Shown here: piece after piece, positions 62,868 through 64,000 of the stretch | Layout of the letters: the number at the start of each line of letters is the position of its first letter | Numbering within the stretch: position 1 is the stretch's first letter | NCBI RefSeq assembly: GCF_900104675.1 | Contig: NZ_LT629945.1 | Span: 2,160,756 to 2,224,755, forward strand | DNA length: 64,000 nucleotides | Direction of reading: 5' to 3' | Source of the DNA: Angelakisella massiliensis | GTDB taxonomy: Bacteria; Bacillota; Clostridia; Oscillospirales; Ruminococcaceae | Made by a program: the position numbers and the translations under genes | The notes under the pieces: generated by a model | Told to the model about the DNA's origin: nothing | Seen by the model: the letters and a program-made list of their open reading frames with translations, nothing else | The model's database searches: none

Positions 62868-63046
62868 GCCCAAGTCTCCCTGATAGCGCTTCGCCGGGAT
62901 CTCCGGCGACAGTCGAATCCTTGTTCAGCAGTCCGACCAGAGAAGCGGATGCCGTTCCGTCCTCTTCGGCGGCGTTGCCTTTCTTTCCATTCGACCGGGC
63001 GGTCATAGCAAAAGGAAATACTCATCAAAGCCGCGCCTCTATCACT
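62868..63046 (-). promoter_or_regulatory. Lysine riboswitch
   Basis: On the minus strand the element begins GATAGAGGCGCG, followed by TTGATGAGTA, then GGAAAG, GCCGAAG, a GGTCGG segment, GACTGTC and the closing GAAGCGCTATC, in the order of the lysine riboswitch core. P1 pairs GATAG with CTATC. A terminator follows, so lysine should turn off asd-dapA-dapB. Confidence 0.93.
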
Positions 63047-63052
63047 TCCTTA

Positions 63053-63081
63053 ATATTATCATTATGCGGCGGGTCTGTCAA
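63053..63081 (-). promoter_or_regulatory. asd operon promoter
   Basis: Consensus TTGACA (63076-63081) and TAATAT (63053-63058) on the minus strand, 17 bases apart, directly before the riboswitch. Confidence 0.85.
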
Positions 63082-63243
63082 TGTTTCCAGGAAAAGCCGA
63101 AAGCGGGAAAAAAGGGAAGAACAGGACTTTTTGAGCGGGATGACCGGGAGTGGAAAACACTGTTTTTCACTGAAGGTGTGGGGAAGAAAGGGCTCTATTA
63201 TTTCAGGTCCCCCGGGGGACGCAAACAGGAGAATGACAACATC

Positions 63244-64000
63244 ATGCAGAAATCGGATTTTTACTTTGACCTGCCGCAGGAGCTGATTGCCCAGACACCG
63301 CTGGAACAGCGGGACAGCTCCCGGTTGATGTGTCTGGACAAGAATACAGGGGCGGTGGAGCACCGGCATTTTCATGACCTGGTGGAGCTGCTCCAGCCGG
63401 GGGATGTGCTGGTGCTCAATGATTCCCGGGTACTGCCTTCCCGGCTGCTGGGACACAAGGAGGGCACCGGCGGCGCTATGGAGTTTCTGCTGCTGGAGCA
63501 GAAGGGGACCGACCTGTGGGAGATCCTGGTGCGCCCCGGTAAAAAGGCCAAGCCGGGAGCCCGGTTCGTTTTTGGGGACGGGCTGCTGACCGGGGAGATC
63601 GTGGAAGTGCTGGAGGACGGCAATCGCCTGGCCCGCTTTGAGTATGAGGGCGGCACCTTCTTTGACGTTTTGGAGAAGATCGGTCAAATGCCCCTGCCTC
63701 CCTATATCACCGCCAAGCTGGAGAACAAGGAGCGGTATCAGACGGTCTATTCCAGGGAAATGGGCAGTGCGGCGGCACCTACCGCGGGGCTTCATTTTAC
63801 GCCGGAACTGTTGGAGGAGCTGAAAAACAAGGGCGTGGAGATCCGGTATGTGACTCTCCATGTGGGATTGGGTACCTTCCGACCTGTAAAGGTGGATGAC
63901 ATTACACAGCATCATATGCATTCTGAGCACTATTTTGTGCCGGAAGAGACCGCCCGTGCCGTTACCGCCGCCAAGGAAGAGGGGAGAAGGGTCATCGCCG
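63244..64000 (+). CDS. queA: tRNA preQ1(34) S-adenosylmethionine ribosyltransferase-isomerase (partial)
   Basis: QueA adds the cyclopentenediol ring of queuosine from SAM. The frame begins [20 protein letters not shown], the typical N-terminus, and continues through [14 protein letters not shown], the [13 protein letters not shown] segment and THVGLGTF-like [11 protein letters not shown]. It stays open to the window edge (252 of about 340 residues). AGGAG lies 12 bases upstream of the ATG. Confidence 0.95.
   Translation, partial: MQKSDFYFDLPQELIAQTPLEQRDSSRLMCLDKNTGAVEHRHFHDLVELLQPGDVLVLNDSRVLPSRLLGHKEGTGGAMEFLLLEQKGTDLWEILVRPGKKAKPGARFVFGDGLLTGEIVEVLEDGNRLARFEYEGGTFFDVLEKIGQMPLPPYITAKLENKERYQTVYSREMGSAAAPTAGLHFTPELLEELKNKGVEIRYVTLHVGLGTFRPVKVDDITQHHMHSEHYFVPEETARAVTAAKEEGRRVIA

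Noticed and set aside
1-64000. CRISPR array or rRNA genes
   Set aside because: No regularly spaced direct repeats and no rRNA sequence were seen anywhere in the window.

Overview
The window reads as a chromosomal segment of a spore-forming, anaerobic Clostridia bacterium, most likely a gut Oscillospiraceae/Oscillospirales member. The evidence is an Rnf complex, a complete spoIIIAA-AH sporulation operon, a tyrosyl T-box, a lysine riboswitch, class III fructose-1,6-bisphosphatase and debris of a gut-clostridial conjugative element. The species assignment is inference; no rRNA is present.

Layout. 0-1.5 kb: the end of an rnf operon (rnfE tail, rnfA, rnfB) closed by two hairpins. 1.7-3.5 kb: a small unknown gene with a palindromic promoter, a decayed GNAT acetyltransferase and several strong hairpins. 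3.5-15.2 kb (minus strand): a purine operon purE-C-F-M-N-purO-AICAR transformylase-D-L. It makes IMP with an archaeal-type cyclohydrolase plus a stand-alone transformylase instead of bifunctional PurH, and is preceded by a leader with a 49-codon ORF and an intrinsic terminator. 15.3-21.5 kb: signalling genes, namely a 60-aa ORF, an ECF sigma/membrane protein/zinc-ribbon operon with a recognisable ECF promoter, a YbjQ protein, and a plus-strand HTH/Ser-Thr kinase-LRR pair followed by a lipoprotein.

21.6-26.5 kb: wreckage of an integrative conjugative element. It holds small cargo genes, a hairpin-rich palindrome-bounded element, a truncated ParA, and one long reading frame in which a Cna-B surface-protein fragment is joined in frame to the C-terminal two-thirds of a large serine recombinase. 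A tRNA-Pro(GGG) lies just beyond.

26.9-35.1 kb: two M16 peptidase-like proteins, lgt, folD, an L21 leader with rplU-rpmA, obgE, mrnC and a YitT-family gene. 35.6-40.3 kb: a HAD phosphatase, an iron/phosphonate-type ABC importer (binding protein and fused permease, no ATPase) and an Lrp regulator. 40.8-45.7 kb: spoIIIAA-AH. 45.9-54.7 kb: Gls24-like protein, nusB, a TsaD paralogue, xseA-xseB, ispA, a PAP2-related protein, tlyA, nadK, argR and recN. 54.7-57.1 kb: T-box, tyrS and a ZIP transporter. 57.4-63.1 kb (minus): fbp, then a lysine-riboswitch-controlled asd-dapA-dapB-ACT operon. The window ends inside queA.

Most of the window is ordinary core genome. The points most worth following are the chimeric recombinase frame, the structured element at 22.9-23.1 kb, the purE leader, the PurO/transformylase arrangement, the ECF module and the long spoIIIAA/spoIIIAB overlap.
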